Below the pieces are notes generated by a model. It worked only from the letters and a program-made list of their open reading frames with translations. It had not been told where the DNA came from and did no database searches. Shown piece after piece: positions 36,766-46,168 of a stretch of DNA of 64,000 bases. The position numbers and the translations under genes were made by a program. Origin of the DNA: Candidatus Viadribacter manganicus (GTDB lineage Bacteria; Pseudomonadota; Alphaproteobacteria; Caulobacterales; Aquidulcibacteraceae); assembly GCF_001679665.1 (NCBI RefSeq), contig NZ_CP013244.1, positions 186,001 through 250,000 on the forward strand. The letters run 5' to 3'. Position 1 is the first letter of the stretch; each line of letters begins with the position of its first letter.

Positions 36766-37683
36766 ATGGCTTCTGCGACCAATCAACGCCCTATTGTTAT
36801 CAAGAAGGTCAAGAAAGTCGTCGGTGGTGGTCACCACGGCGGCGCCTGGAAGGTTGCCTACGCCGACTTTGTGACCGCCATGATGGCGTTCTTCCTGCTG
36901 ATGTGGCTGATCAACACGACAAGCCCTGAACAGCGAAGGGGTATTGCCGAGTTTTTCGCGCCAGCGAGCGTAAGCCGCGTTGCATCCGGCGCGGGCGGCC
37001 TGCTGGAAGGCACCAGCTTCGCAGAAGAAGGCGTGCGCCACGGGCACTCAGCCCCCGTCGCCGCCGCGTCAGAGCCCCAATACACATCCAACGCGGATGC
37101 CCAGAACGAGGCCGAGCAAAGCACCGGCTCGGGCGGCGAGAACAACCCGAACCAAGACAGCCTTTCACGTGCACGCACGCTGCGGGAGACTGCTGAGTTC
37201 TCCCGTGCCGAAGTCGCGATCCGGCAGGCTATGCAAGACATGCCGGATGTGGCCGAACTCTCGCGCAACGTCATCATTGAACAGACCCCGGAAGGTCTGC
37301 GCATCCAGATTGTCGATCAGGAAGGGCGCTCAATGTTCAATCCTGGCGACGCCCAGCCCAACGATCGCGCGAGACGCCTCCTTGCAGCAGTATCTACGGC
37401 CATCGCGCAATTACCCAATCGCATCACCATTTCCGGCCACACTGACGGTGCGGCGCCTGGACGGCGCTACGCCTCGAACTTCGAGCTTTCCGCAGCGCGC
37501 GCCAGCGAAGCACGCCGCATTCTCCAGGCAGAGGGCATTCCGGCAGATCGCATCTATGAAGTCGCGGGACGAGCCGACAGTGAGCCCTTGTTCGCCGACG
37601 ACCCGACACTGCCAGGAAATCGCCGGATCGCTATTACGCTGCTTCGCGAGGCGCCGCCCCTGCCCGTGGATCACGATCTCTAG
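36766..37683 (+). CDS. motB: Flagellar motor protein MotB
   Basis: A 305-residue stator protein. The single membrane helix carries the proton-binding aspartate in VAYADFVTAMMAFFLLMWL (Asp34). A polar linker (60-150) and plug region lead to the OmpA-like peptidoglycan domain: GRSMFNPGDA, ISGHTDG and NRRIAITL. No motA is adjacent, as in several alphaproteobacteria where the two are separate. A weak hairpin (37713-37735, CGCGGAT/ATCCGCG, then TTT) follows and may be its terminator. Motility elsewhere in the genome is implied. Confidence 0.94.
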   Translation: MASATNQRPIVIKKVKKVVGGGHHGGAWKVAYADFVTAMMAFFLLMWLINTTSPEQRRGIAEFFAPASVSRVASGAGGLLEGTSFAEEGVRHGHSAPVAAASEPQYTSNADAQNEAEQSTGSGGENNPNQDSLSRARTLRETAEFSRAEVAIRQAMQDMPDVAELSRNVIIEQTPEGLRIQIVDQEGRSMFNPGDAQPNDRARRLLAAVSTAIAQLPNRITISGHTDGAAPGRRYASNFELSAARASEARRILQAEGIPADRIYEVAGRADSEPLFADDPTLPGNRRIAITLLREAPPLPVDHDL

Positions 37684-37812
37684 CCTATAACTGGCGAGAA
37701 ATTCGGCTGACGCGCGGATTGGTTCGCGATCCGCGTTTGAGGCGGCTTGCGAAAGTAACAGACCTGTTAGACTGCCGTAGACGGACTCAGTATCCGGGGT
37801 GGCGGGACTTCA

Positions 37813-39441
37813 ATGCACAACGGCGACGGAAAGGAAGCCTTCCGGATGTTCGCGATGCGGGCGGCCATTCTGGCTTGCTCGGCAGTTGGCGTCTTCTGGC
37901 TCTTCTACATCGTCGATTTCACGATCCATGCGGTCATTGCGGGCAAGGGTGATGCAGGCGCAAACCCGTTCGTCGGCTTCTTCTCGTTTGATCCGCCTAG
38001 CGTAAATAACCCCGTCTCTGCGCTTACCGGGATCAACGCCGCCGTCTTCGGTATCGTCATCACCGTTTGCAGCATCATCGTTCAGTTGACTGCTGATCGC
38101 TACACCGGCGTCGCCGGTCTCTTTCTGCGCGATCGCACGAACATGATGGTCGCCGGCTATTATGTGGTGACATGCGTGCTCAGCCTTTGGCTATCAGCCT
38201 CGCTGCAGCCCGATTACATCCCGCCGATCACGGTGATGCTGGCGCTCTCGCTCACGACAGGCGGCATCGTTTTGATGGTGCCGTACTTCGCTTACGTGTT
38301 TTGGTTTCTAGAACCGCAAAACCTTATTGCTCGCATTCGCAAGCAGGCGCTTGAAGTCGCCGGCCGCGGCGCCCTTCTCGTAGACGAACGCCTCTCTTCG
38401 GAATCGCAAGTTCAGATCATCGAAGCCCTCGAAGAACTGACCGACATCACGAGCAACTCAATTTCCGGAAAAGACAAAATTATCGCGAGCGCCGCGGTCG
38501 ATGCGTTGCGTGACATGGCGATTGAGTACATTCGCGTCAAACCAGACGCCGCACACATCTGGTTCACAGTTGGGGACGGAATACGTCTCACGCCAGATTT
38601 CGTCGCTATGGACCCAGAGTCGCTGCGCGACCTCGAAGCGCGGCACACTTGGGTAGAATGGAAGGTGCTGCGTCAGTACCTCAGCATCTACAACGAATCT
38701 CTTGGGGCGATGCGTGACATCAACTACTTGATCGCCATCGACACACGCTACATCGGTGAAGCCGCAGCCAAAGCACAAGACGAAGAACTCGTCCAACTCG
38801 TCTTCCGCTTCATGAACTCATATATCCGCGCAACGCTCAACGCCCGAGACGTGCGCACGACCTACAATGTACTAAACCAGTACCGGAAGCTCGGCGAGTT
38901 CATGCTCATGGACGGCCACCACGAGGCTGCGCTCGATTGCGTGAGGCACATAAAATATTACGGCCTCGTCGCCTTTGACATGGACCTGCACTTCGTCACC
39001 GAGACGGTAGCTCACGACATGTCGACGCTGGCGCAACTTTCGAACCAAGTTGGATCGACGGCTGAAAAGGAGATCCTGCACGAGTTCCTTGAACTCGATC
39101 GACCGCCCTTCGTGCGCGGAACTGACAAAGCACTCATGGGGGTGCGCAAGGCGCAGGTGAAACTTGCCGCCTACTACATCCTCACTGAGCAGGAAGAACG
39201 CGCTCGGGCGATTGCAGACGACATGCGCGCCGAACCACTGGATCGGCTGCAGTTGGTCCGACGCCAACTTGAAAATGTGGCGAACAAAGATTTCTGGGAA
39301 ATCACGGATCGCGGTCGCAACTTCGAATACATGCCACCCAAGCAGCGCGCTTGTTTAGAGACCTACTTCGCATGGCTCGGGATCGACGGCGCCAACGGCA
39401 AATCTGCCGCGCCCGAGGAGCCCACCCCTACCAAGGACTAA
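37813..39441 (+). CDS. DUF2254-like membrane protein
   Basis: A 542-residue protein. Four hydrophobic segments lie in the N-terminal 190 residues, and the key block ALTGINAAVFGIVITVCSII followed by VQLTADRYTGVAGLFLRDR strongly resembles the DUF2254 core. The remaining 350 residues are soluble and helical, with many paired helices; no motif is recognised there. It starts 129 bp after motB with a weak ribosome-binding site. DUF2254 proteins are predicted membrane proteins of unknown function. No close operon partner on either side. Confidence 0.75.
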   Translation: MHNGDGKEAFRMFAMRAAILACSAVGVFWLFYIVDFTIHAVIAGKGDAGANPFVGFFSFDPPSVNNPVSALTGINAAVFGIVITVCSIIVQLTADRYTGVAGLFLRDRTNMMVAGYYVVTCVLSLWLSASLQPDYIPPITVMLALSLTTGGIVLMVPYFAYVFWFLEPQNLIARIRKQALEVAGRGALLVDERLSSESQVQIIEALEELTDITSNSISGKDKIIASAAVDALRDMAIEYIRVKPDAAHIWFTVGDGIRLTPDFVAMDPESLRDLEARHTWVEWKVLRQYLSIYNESLGAMRDINYLIAIDTRYIGEAAAKAQDEELVQLVFRFMNSYIRATLNARDVRTTYNVLNQYRKLGEFMLMDGHHEAALDCVRHIKYYGLVAFDMDLHFVTETVAHDMSTLAQLSNQVGSTAEKEILHEFLELDRPPFVRGTDKALMGVRKAQVKLAAYYILTEQEERARAIADDMRAEPLDRLQLVRRQLENVANKDFWEITDRGRNFEYMPPKQRACLETYFAWLGIDGANGKSAAPEEPTPTKD

Positions 39442-39460
39442 CCTTCCGGGCTGATCATTC

Positions 39461-39503
39461 TTGACAACCTTGCTAGAAACGCATACCTTGCGATAACAAG
39501 GTA
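39461..39503 (+). promoter_or_regulatory. padR promoter with overlapping palindromic operator
   Basis: TTGACA (39461-39466) and TACCTT (39484-39489) are 17 bases apart. A perfect 7-6-7 inverted repeat TACCTTG-CGATAA-CAAGGTA spans 39484-39503, covering the -10 element and the presumed start site and ending six bases before the padR ATG. A related half-site AACCTTG lies just downstream of the -35. This is the expected arrangement for an autoregulated PadR operon. Confidence 0.65.
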
Positions 39504-39508
39504 GCTTA

Positions 39509-39838
39509 ATGCCAGTCGCCGATGAACAATTCGCAGGGCTCCGGAAGGGCCTCTTGGAGTTCGCGATCCTGACCTTCGTGTCTGGGCGAACCAGCGCCTA
39601 TGTCGGCGACATTCTGGAGGCGCTCGCGCCAACACCATTCGCGACGCAAGAAGGCACGCTCTACCCCCTCCTCTCAAAGCTCCGGCGCGAGGAGTTCGTC
39701 GATTATCAGTGGGTCGAGAGCGGCCAGGGGCCGCCACGGAAATACTACCAACTCACCGACAAAGGCTCGGGCCGCCTCGGCGAGCTGGCGGCCTATTGGC
39801 GACATCTCACCTCCACTCTCGAATCTTTGGGGCGATAG
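39509..39838 (+). CDS. PadR family transcriptional regulator
   Basis: A 109-residue PadR-type winged helix: LRKGLLEFAILTFVS, YVGDILEAL, EGTLYPLLSKLRREEFVDYQW with the recognition helix and wing, and PRKYYQLTDKG. It lacks the long C-terminal dimer helix of larger PadRs and so belongs to the short subgroup. The presumed ribosome-binding site AAGGTAG is part of the palindromic operator. It precedes a PspC-domain gene by six bases; PadR-PspC pairs are common and suggest a self-limiting envelope-stress response. Confidence 0.9.
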   Translation: MPVADEQFAGLRKGLLEFAILTFVSGRTSAYVGDILEALAPTPFATQEGTLYPLLSKLRREEFVDYQWVESGQGPPRKYYQLTDKGSGRLGELAAYWRHLTSTLESLGR

Positions 39839-39844
39839 AGGACC

Positions 39845-40969
39845 ATGGAACGCGTCGTTACGATCAATTTGAACGGCAACTCGTACCAGCTGGAAGAGCC
39901 GGCATACGATGCATTGCGCTCCTACATGACGCGCGCTGAAGCTGCGCTGGGAGCAAATCCCGACAAAGCAGAGATCGTCCGCGATCTCGAGCAGGCCATC
40001 GGTGATAAATGCGCCGCACGCCTCTCACCGGGAAAAACAGTTGTCTCAGCGGCTGAGATGACGCGCATCTTGGAAGAGATGGGCCCCGTTGAAGGCGAGG
40101 CTGAGGCCGGCGCGCAACAAAGCCAAAGTGGCGCGGCGCCGAACCACGAACCCTATCGTCCAGCACGCCGACTCTATCGGATCTACGATAACGGCGCATG
40201 GACAGGCGTCAGCGCCGGCATGGCCGCCTATGCAGGCATCGACGTCGCGTGGGTTCGCATCTTCTGGATCGTGAGCGGTCTCTTCACCGGCGGCTTCACT
40301 TGTTTGGTGTACCTGGTGATGATCTTCGCAGTGCCGGTTGCCTCAACGAGTGAAGAGCTCGCTGCAGCGCATGGAGCCCCGTTCAACGCACAGGAGGTCA
40401 TCGATCGCGCGCGCCACGAGGCAAACCGCTTCGCCGAATCCAGCGCGCGCAGCTGGCGTCGTGAGGAACGGCGTTGGCGTAGGTCGTGGCGTCGCCAAGA
40501 GCGCCATTGGGATGCCGGATGGGCTGCGGGCGCAGCTCAAGCCGCGGCGGCGCCCGCTCAACCTGTCGGCTATGTCGAACGCATGTTCGCTGGGCTGTTT
40601 GCCTTCGTCTTCTCGATCCTCACCGCCGCGTTGCTGATTGCGTTTCTGATCGCGTTCTTTTCATTACTGAGCAGCGGCTCGGTCATGGGCTGGACACCGC
40701 CAGGCGACGTGCCGACTTGGCTGGTGCTCGTCGTCCTCGCCATCGCTTACGCCGCAATCTCCTCGCCTTTCAGCGCGCTGCAACGGACGTCCTACGCAAC
40801 GCTAAGCGGCCGCCGCACCGGTGGCGCAACCGACGGCCTGGCAACGCTCGCGATTGTTATCCTCGTTGGCGCCTTCGCCTGGGTTTACTCCCCCGAAGCA
40901 CGCGACTTCATGGAGCAAGGCTACGTCGTCATCCGTGACTTCGTTGCCTATTGGACCAGCCAAGCCTGA
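39845..40969 (+). CDS. PspC-domain membrane protein
   Basis: A 374-residue protein. Residues 1-82 form a small soluble domain (VVTINLNGNSYQLEEPAYDAL, AEIVRDLEQAIGDK, VSAAEMTRILEEMG) also found ahead of PspC in Bacteroidota proteins. PspC follows at 105-165 (RRLYRIYDNGAWTGVSAG, AWVRIFWIVSGLF). A strikingly Arg/Trp-rich stretch lies at 202-226, then two to three more membrane helices (245-275, 285-305, 330-345). PspC proteins act in phage-shock-type membrane stress responses. It is probably the target gene of the upstream PadR. Confidence 0.85.
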   Translation: MERVVTINLNGNSYQLEEPAYDALRSYMTRAEAALGANPDKAEIVRDLEQAIGDKCAARLSPGKTVVSAAEMTRILEEMGPVEGEAEAGAQQSQSGAAPNHEPYRPARRLYRIYDNGAWTGVSAGMAAYAGIDVAWVRIFWIVSGLFTGGFTCLVYLVMIFAVPVASTSEELAAAHGAPFNAQEVIDRARHEANRFAESSARSWRREERRWRRSWRRQERHWDAGWAAGAAQAAAAPAQPVGYVERMFAGLFAFVFSILTAALLIAFLIAFFSLLSSGSVMGWTPPGDVPTWLVLVVLAIAYAAISSPFSALQRTSYATLSGRRTGGATDGLATLAIVILVGAFAWVYSPEARDFMEQGYVVIRDFVAYWTSQA

Positions 40970-40995
40970 TCCGACGCTCACAGACTCCATAGCCT

Positions 40996-41027
40996 GGGCG
41001 CGACTTTCGGGTCGCGCCCTCTTTTTT
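40996..41027 (+). terminator. Rho-independent terminator after the PspC gene
   Basis: A perfect 9-bp stem GGGCGCGAC/GTCGCGCCC with loop TTTCGG is followed by TCTTTTTT. It lies 26 bp after the PspC stop and abuts the convergent gene. Confidence 0.93.
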
Positions 41028-41454
41028 AGCGCGGCGATTCTGCATGCTGTGTCTCAATACGCACGCCGCCCCATTCGCTCCGATCGAGGACGGGCGGGCG
41101 CGCGCCAACATAGCGTAACACCAACTTTGACTCCCCTTCCCAGACCAGGTCAGCCCCACGGTCGGAGAGCGTGAAGTCATTGGCGACGACAGTTCCGGCA
41201 GGTGCGCCATCGACGCTTTGCAGGGCAAGAGCCGAACGGTCGCGCAGTGTTACGACACTGCGATAAGAACCCATCCCGCACGTCGCACCGTACACCTCCG
41301 CGACATAACGTTCGCTCGGGGAGACACGCTCGTGCGTGAGGTCATATTGACAAGGACTGAAAAGAAACGCGGTTGCGATCCAGCCGACGCCAAGTACGCC
41401 AATCGCTGCGCAGATCACCGCGCCAATCAGAAATCGGCGCAACAACGGCCTCAC
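41026..41454 (-). CDS. Membrane-anchored protein of unknown function
   Basis: A 142-residue protein with one N-terminal transmembrane segment (about 9-32) and a periplasmic domain rich in beta strands (RYVAEVYGATCGMGSYRSVV, KLVLRYVGARPPVL). Two cysteines (CQYD and ATCG) could form a disulfide. The start is GTG at 41454, overlapping the M48 peptidase stop as GTGA, so it belongs to the lemA-peptidase operon. Family not recognised. Confidence 0.7.
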   Translation of the reverse strand: MRPLLRRFLIGAVICAAIGVLGVGWIATAFLFSPCQYDLTHERVSPSERYVAEVYGATCGMGSYRSVVTLRDRSALALQSVDGAPAGTVVANDFTLSDRGADLVWEGESKLVLRYVGARPPVLDRSEWGGVRIETQHAESPR

Positions 41455-42512
41455 CCCCAAGGTCCCCGCTTACTTGGATCACGCGGTGACGGCGCCTGTG
41501 GGATCTGCGCTTGAGGCGCCGGGACGCGGCCGCCCGCAAACTTGGATAGCGCTTCAATTCGCTTCGCGATGGGCGGGTGAGTAGCAAACAAGCTCGCGAA
41601 ATCCGAGTGCGGATTCTCAATAAACATTTCTCGCACTTCGGACGGCGCACTTTCCACGACCGAATTTCCAGAGATCTTCTGCAGCGCCGTAATCATCGCG
41701 TCTGGGTTCTTGGTGAGTTCGACGGCGCCAGCGTCAGCCAAGTACTCCCGCCGCCGCGAAAGCGCGAACCGGATCACGATCGCCAGCGCATAAGCGATTG
41801 CAATGATCGCGAGCGCCACCACGATGGCAATGATGGCGCCGCCGCCACTGTCACGACTGCTGCCGCTCGACCGCCGCGACGAACCACCACCGCTGGGGAC
41901 ACCCCAGCGCAAGCTCCGAAATGTTATCTCGCCGACAAACGAGAATATCCCGACGAAAATCACCGCGATGATCAGCAAGCGCACGTCGGCATTGCGGATG
42001 TGGGTCAACTCATGCGCCAACACCGCTTCCAGCTCTTCATCGTTCAGCGTGTTCATCAATCCGCGTGTGACGGTGATGCAATAGTTTCCCTTATGCAGGC
42101 CGGTCGCGAATGCGTTGAGCGCGTCCGTCTCCATGATCCGCAGCGCAGGCATTGTCAGCCCGCGTGAGATGCAGAGGTTCTCAAGCAAATTGTAGAGCTT
42201 CGGTTCGGCAATCCGCTCGACTTTGCGTGCGCCCGTCGCTGCATCAATGATGTTTTGATAAAAAGCGTACGCAATCCCGAACCAGAGAATTGCACCGGCG
42301 ATTGCGTACGGCCACGCCTGCGCGAGTGCGTCTCCGGCCCACATAAAATAGCCGGTCATCGGATCGTTGCCGTAGTACGTGCCCGTCAAGCCGGCGAAGA
42401 GCAGAAATAACGCGTACGTCAGCAACAACAAGAGAACTGGAAAACCGGCCATAAGAAGCACGGTCTTCCAGTTGTTGTTCCAGATATGCGTTTGGAGGCC
42501 GTAAGCGCCCAC
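41451..42512 (-). CDS. M48 family membrane metallopeptidase
   Basis: A 353-residue HtpX-like protease. Two N-terminal membrane helices (about 18-42 and 65-85) precede the catalytic zinc motif AHELTHIRN; the downstream glutamate ligand lies in RREYLADAGAVEL. Two further hydrophobic segments flank a Ser/Gly/Arg-rich insert. The C-terminal tail is proline-rich. M48 proteases degrade misfolded membrane proteins. It directly follows lemA, a common pairing of unclear meaning. It is larger than HtpX itself (about 290), so I leave the symbol empty. Confidence 0.9.
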   Translation of the reverse strand: MGAYGLQTHIWNNNWKTVLLMAGFPVLLLLLTYALFLLFAGLTGTYYGNDPMTGYFMWAGDALAQAWPYAIAGAILWFGIAYAFYQNIIDAATGARKVERIAEPKLYNLLENLCISRGLTMPALRIMETDALNAFATGLHKGNYCITVTRGLMNTLNDEELEAVLAHELTHIRNADVRLLIIAVIFVGIFSFVGEITFRSLRWGVPSGGGSSRRSSGSSRDSGGGAIIAIVVALAIIAIAYALAIVIRFALSRRREYLADAGAVELTKNPDAMITALQKISGNSVVESAPSEVREMFIENPHSDFASLFATHPPIAKRIEALSKFAGGRVPAPQAQIPQAPSPRDPSKRGPWG

Positions 42513-42521
42513 GCTTCAGGC

Positions 42522-43097
42522 CTAATTGAACTTAACCTGCGGAGGCGCCGCATCCATGGATGCGCGGCTCTCTTCGCCAACGTCGAAGAACTCGCGCGGA
42601 CCGAAACCAAACATTCCGGCGAAAACGACGGCGGGAAACTGTTCGCGGGCGGTGTTGTATTCACCAACAGCGTTGTTGAAGAACCGGCGCGCAGCAGCGA
42701 GCTTGTTCTCAATATCCGTGAGCTCGGCTTGGAGTTGCTGGAAGTTCGCGTTGGCCTTGAGGTCCGGATAAGCTTCTGAGAGCGCAATGAGGCGACCGAG
42801 CGCTTGACCCAGAATGCCTTCCGCCGCGCCCATCGCTTTGGGGTCGCCTGTACGCTCTGCGCTCACCGCTGAATTTCGCGCCTGGATCACCGCTTCAAGC
42901 GTGCCCGCTTCATGCGCCGCGTAGCCCTTCACGGTCTCGACGAGATTCGGGATGAGATCATGGCGTTGCTTCAGCTGCACATCGACATCCGCGAACGCTT
43001 GATTGCAGTTCTGCCGAAGCGCGACGAGGCGGTTATAGATGCCAATGAGCAGTACCGCCAAAACGACGATAACGATCAGGACAATAATCAAAGTCAT
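42522..43097 (-). CDS. lemA: LemA family protein
   Basis: A 191-residue LemA: one N-terminal membrane helix (3-22), then YNRLVALRQNCNQAFADVDVQ and LKQRHDLIPNLVETVKGYA, a long helical hairpin, and the C-terminal FPAVVFAGMFGFGPREFFDV. The role is unknown. GGGAAAGGG sits just before the ATG. It heads a three-gene group with the M48 peptidase and a small membrane protein. Confidence 0.94.
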   Translation of the reverse strand: MTLIIVLIVIVVLAVLLIGIYNRLVALRQNCNQAFADVDVQLKQRHDLIPNLVETVKGYAAHEAGTLEAVIQARNSAVSAERTGDPKAMGAAEGILGQALGRLIALSEAYPDLKANANFQQLQAELTDIENKLAAARRFFNNAVGEYNTAREQFPAVVFAGMFGFGPREFFDVGEESRASMDAAPPQVKFN

Positions 43098-43151
43098 GGA
43101 GACCCTTTCCCGGACGAACAGCCTCTATGTAGCGGATGCTTGTTGGTAACG

Positions 43152-45395
43152 CTATCCAATCACGTCGCTGAAGCGGCCAGAGCGCGAGAAGCCCTTCGGC
43201 GCGACCTTGCCGGCGCCGCCGCGCTTGCCGCGGAAGTCCTTCCACTCGGCGACCTGACGGACGCGCCCTGCGCCATCCTCCCACGTGAGCCCCTCGGCCT
43301 TATCGAACACCTTCACGTCGGCAAGGCCACGATCGTGGTAGCTCTGCAGCTTGACGCCCTTGCCGCGGTTCATCTCCGGCACTTCGCTGAGCGCGAAGAT
43401 CAAAAGCTTCTTGCGCTCACCGATGACGGCAACCTGATCGCCGATCACCTTCGCCGCCTGCATCGCGCGCCCGTTGAGCACCTGTTTACCCGAACGCTTC
43501 GTCGCCAGCATCTCGCTCTCAGGCACAACAAACCCATAGCCCTCCTGGCTCGCAACCAGACGCTTTGAACCCTCTTCATAAACGAAGAGCGCAACAGCTT
43601 GATCGATGTCGGCCATGTCGACAGTCAAGCGAACCGGCTCGCCGTGTCCGCGACCGCCCGGAAGCTTGTGGGCATCAAGCGTAAACGCACGACCATCGGA
43701 TGCGAACAACAAGAGCTTGTCGGTGGTTTGGCACTGCACGATGTGCTCAGGGCCATCGCCTTCTTTGTATTTGATCTCGCTCATGTCGGCGACGTGGCCT
43801 CTGAGCGCTCTGATCCAGCCTTTCTCCGAGAGCACCACTGTCACCGGCTCGCGCGCGACAAACGCCTCGATATCCACGTCCGCGGAGACGGCCGCCGCTT
43901 CGCCCAATTCAGTGCGGCGCTTGCCGAACGGCGTCCCCGGACCGAAAAGCTTGCGTGTTTCCTTCAACTCGCCCGCGATCTTGCGCCATTGCTTGCGCGT
44001 ATCTTCAAGCAAGCCTTGCAACTCCGCCTGCTCGGCGCGCAGCGCAGCGTCCTCGCGGCGGATTTCCATCTCTTCCAACTTGCGCAACTGGCGCAGGCGG
44101 GTGTTGAGGATAGCTTCGGCTTGGGTTTCGTTTAGCTTGAAGCGTTGAATGAGTTTCGCCTTCGGATCGTCCTCGTTGCGGATGATACGGATCACCTCAT
44201 CCAAATTGAGATAGACGATCAAAAGGCCGGCCAAGACGTCCAAGCGCTGCGCGATTTTCTCCAGCCGGAAAGATGTGCGTCGCTGCAACACATCGCGGCG
44301 GTGATCCAAAAATGCCCGCAGAACGTCCTTCAGGCTCATCACGCGCGGCGCGCCCTGCGCGTCCAAAACGTTCATATTGAGTGAGATGCGGCTTTCAAGC
44401 GCTGTCAGCTTGAATAGGCTCTCCATGAGTATTTCGGGCTCAACCGTCCGAGACTTGGGTTCGAGCACAAGGCGAATATCTTCGGCGCTCTCATCGCGCA
44501 CATCAGCAAGTAACGGCGCCTTCTTGTTTTCAATGACCGCCGCAAGCGCTTCGACCAGTTTAGACTTCTGGACGAGGTGAGGAATTTCGGTAACGACGAT
44601 GCGCCACATGCCGCGACCGAGATCTTCGGTTTGCCAACGCGCCCGTACGCGGAAACTGCCACGGCCCGTTTCATAGGCCTCGTGAATCGATTCCGGCGCC
44701 TCAACCACGATGCCGCCAGTGGGGAAGTCAGGTCCAGGAATGACCTTCAACAGCTCTGCAGTGCTCGCCTTCGCGTTCTCGATCAGCAGCAAGCAACCGT
44801 CGATGAGTTCGGCGAGATTGTGCGGCGGAATGCTCGTCGCCATGCCGACGGCGATCCCCGAAGAACCGTTCGCCAACAGATTCGGAAATGCAGCCGGAAG
44901 GACGGCGGGCTCTTCCTTAGAGCCATCATAGCTGGGGCGAAAATCAACGGCATCTTCATCGATGCCTTCGAGCAAGGCCTCGGCGGCCCTTGTCATCCGG
45001 CTTTCGGTGTAACGCATCGCTGCGGGGCTATCGCCGTCGATGTTGCCGAAGTTTCCTTGACCGTCGATCAACGGGTAGCGCGAGTTAAAGTCCTGCGCGA
45101 GACGCACGAGCGCATCATAGATCGATTGGTCGCCGTGCGGGTGATAGTCACCCATCACATCGCCCACGACCTTTGCGCTCTTACGGAACGCAGCATCAGC
45201 GGTGAGGTTCAATCGCTTCATCGCGTAAAGAACGCGGCGATGCACGGGCTTGAGGCCATCGCGCACGTCAGGCAGCGCACGGCTCGTAATCGTGGAGAGC
45301 GCATAGGCGAGATAGCGCTTGGCCAGCGCCTCGCCGATCGGCTCATCTACGATACGCCCGCCCTCTTCCGGCGAACGGGTAATGTCGTCAGCCAT
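43152..45395 (-). CDS. parC: DNA topoisomerase IV subunit A
   Basis: A 747-residue ParC that decatenates daughter chromosomes. The catalytic tyrosine is in the [10 protein letters not shown] segment (about residue 121), and the QRR-proximal region [19 protein letters not shown] is intact with Asp rather than a resistance substitution at the second hotspot. A C-terminal beta-pinwheel follows with repeated GRAF/GYGFV-like blades. Length fits ParC rather than GyrA. It lies 44 bp downstream of recO on the same strand; parE is elsewhere. Confidence 0.96.
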   Translation of the reverse strand: MADDITRSPEEGGRIVDEPIGEALAKRYLAYALSTITSRALPDVRDGLKPVHRRVLYAMKRLNLTADAAFRKSAKVVGDVMGDYHPHGDQSIYDALVRLAQDFNSRYPLIDGQGNFGNIDGDSPAAMRYTESRMTRAAEALLEGIDEDAVDFRPSYDGSKEEPAVLPAAFPNLLANGSSGIAVGMATSIPPHNLAELIDGCLLLIENAKASTAELLKVIPGPDFPTGGIVVEAPESIHEAYETGRGSFRVRARWQTEDLGRGMWRIVVTEIPHLVQKSKLVEALAAVIENKKAPLLADVRDESAEDIRLVLEPKSRTVEPEILMESLFKLTALESRISLNMNVLDAQGAPRVMSLKDVLRAFLDHRRDVLQRRTSFRLEKIAQRLDVLAGLLIVYLNLDEVIRIIRNEDDPKAKLIQRFKLNETQAEAILNTRLRQLRKLEEMEIRREDAALRAEQAELQGLLEDTRKQWRKIAGELKETRKLFGPGTPFGKRRTELGEAAAVSADVDIEAFVAREPVTVVLSEKGWIRALRGHVADMSEIKYKEGDGPEHIVQCQTTDKLLLFASDGRAFTLDAHKLPGGRGHGEPVRLTVDMADIDQAVALFVYEEGSKRLVASQEGYGFVVPESEMLATKRSGKQVLNGRAMQAAKVIGDQVAVIGERKKLLIFALSEVPEMNRGKGVKLQSYHDRGLADVKVFDKAEGLTWEDGAGRVRQVAEWKDFRGKRGGAGKVAPKGFSRSGRFSDVIG

Positions 45396-45439
45396 TCTTG
45401 GCTCTCCGAAACGATCACGCAGTTTCTTGCACGCTTAAA

Positions 45440-46168
45440 TCAGAGTCGTCCTGCAAAACCTAAACGCTCTATCAGCCGGCGGCGCGCATCCGGCATTCCC
45501 TCGCCTCTTTGATCAAATACGCGACGCTCGAGGAAATATCCGGCCAAGGCAAAGGCGTCAGCAACGTCGCCTGACTTTAGTTCCGCCTCCGGATCAACCA
45601 AGAACGGCGCCAGACGCAAGAGCACATCAGCATGCGGAGCGCCTGCCTCGGCCGTCGCCGCACGCCCGGTTCTCGGACTAACCCACGCCAAGCCCCCGGT
45701 TTCACCCGTCACAGCGCAACGCGTGAGATCGAGCCCGTAACCCATCGCTGAGAGTAAACCCAATTCAAAGCGTGTGTAGAGCGCGGGCCAAACGTCCGTG
45801 TGCGGCATGGCCTCAATCAGCACCATCACCGCGTCGTAGAGTTGAGGATAGGCCTGCCGCTCGGGCGTTGCGGCGCGGATGAGTGTCACAGCGGAAGACA
45901 AACCCGTGAGTGCGATTGGGTCATCAAGCAAGCGCGTCGCGTGGGGCTCTACAAGCTCCAGCGGACTGAAAAAACCAAGTTGCTCGGAAAGCCGCGCTTT
46001 CCAGCCGACGTGCACCAGATTGCCGGCCTGCAAGATCGGCTGCGATTTGCGCGCCGCATGCACGACACCGCCGTAGCGGCCATGCTCGCGGGAGAATACC
46101 TCCGCTACAAGCTTGCCCTCGCCGAGCGGACGCGCGCCCAGCACGATGGCGTCATCGACCCATTCCAT
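45440..46168 (-). CDS. recO: DNA repair protein RecO
   Basis: A 242-residue RecO with an N-terminal OB fold (DAIVLGARPLGEGKLVAEVFSREHG in parts: DDAIVLGARPLGEGK, HGRYGGVVHAA) and a helical C-terminal domain. RecO loads RecA with RecR on SSB-coated gaps. Its ATG overlaps the era stop (TGATG), the common era-recO coupling. Confidence 0.93.
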   Translation of the reverse strand: MEWVDDAIVLGARPLGEGKLVAEVFSREHGRYGGVVHAARKSQPILQAGNLVHVGWKARLSEQLGFFSPLELVEPHATRLLDDPIALTGLSSAVTLIRAATPERQAYPQLYDAVMVLIEAMPHTDVWPALYTRFELGLLSAMGYGLDLTRCAVTGETGGLAWVSPRTGRAATAEAGAPHADVLLRLAPFLVDPEAELKSGDVADAFALAGYFLERRVFDQRGEGMPDARRRLIERLGFAGRL

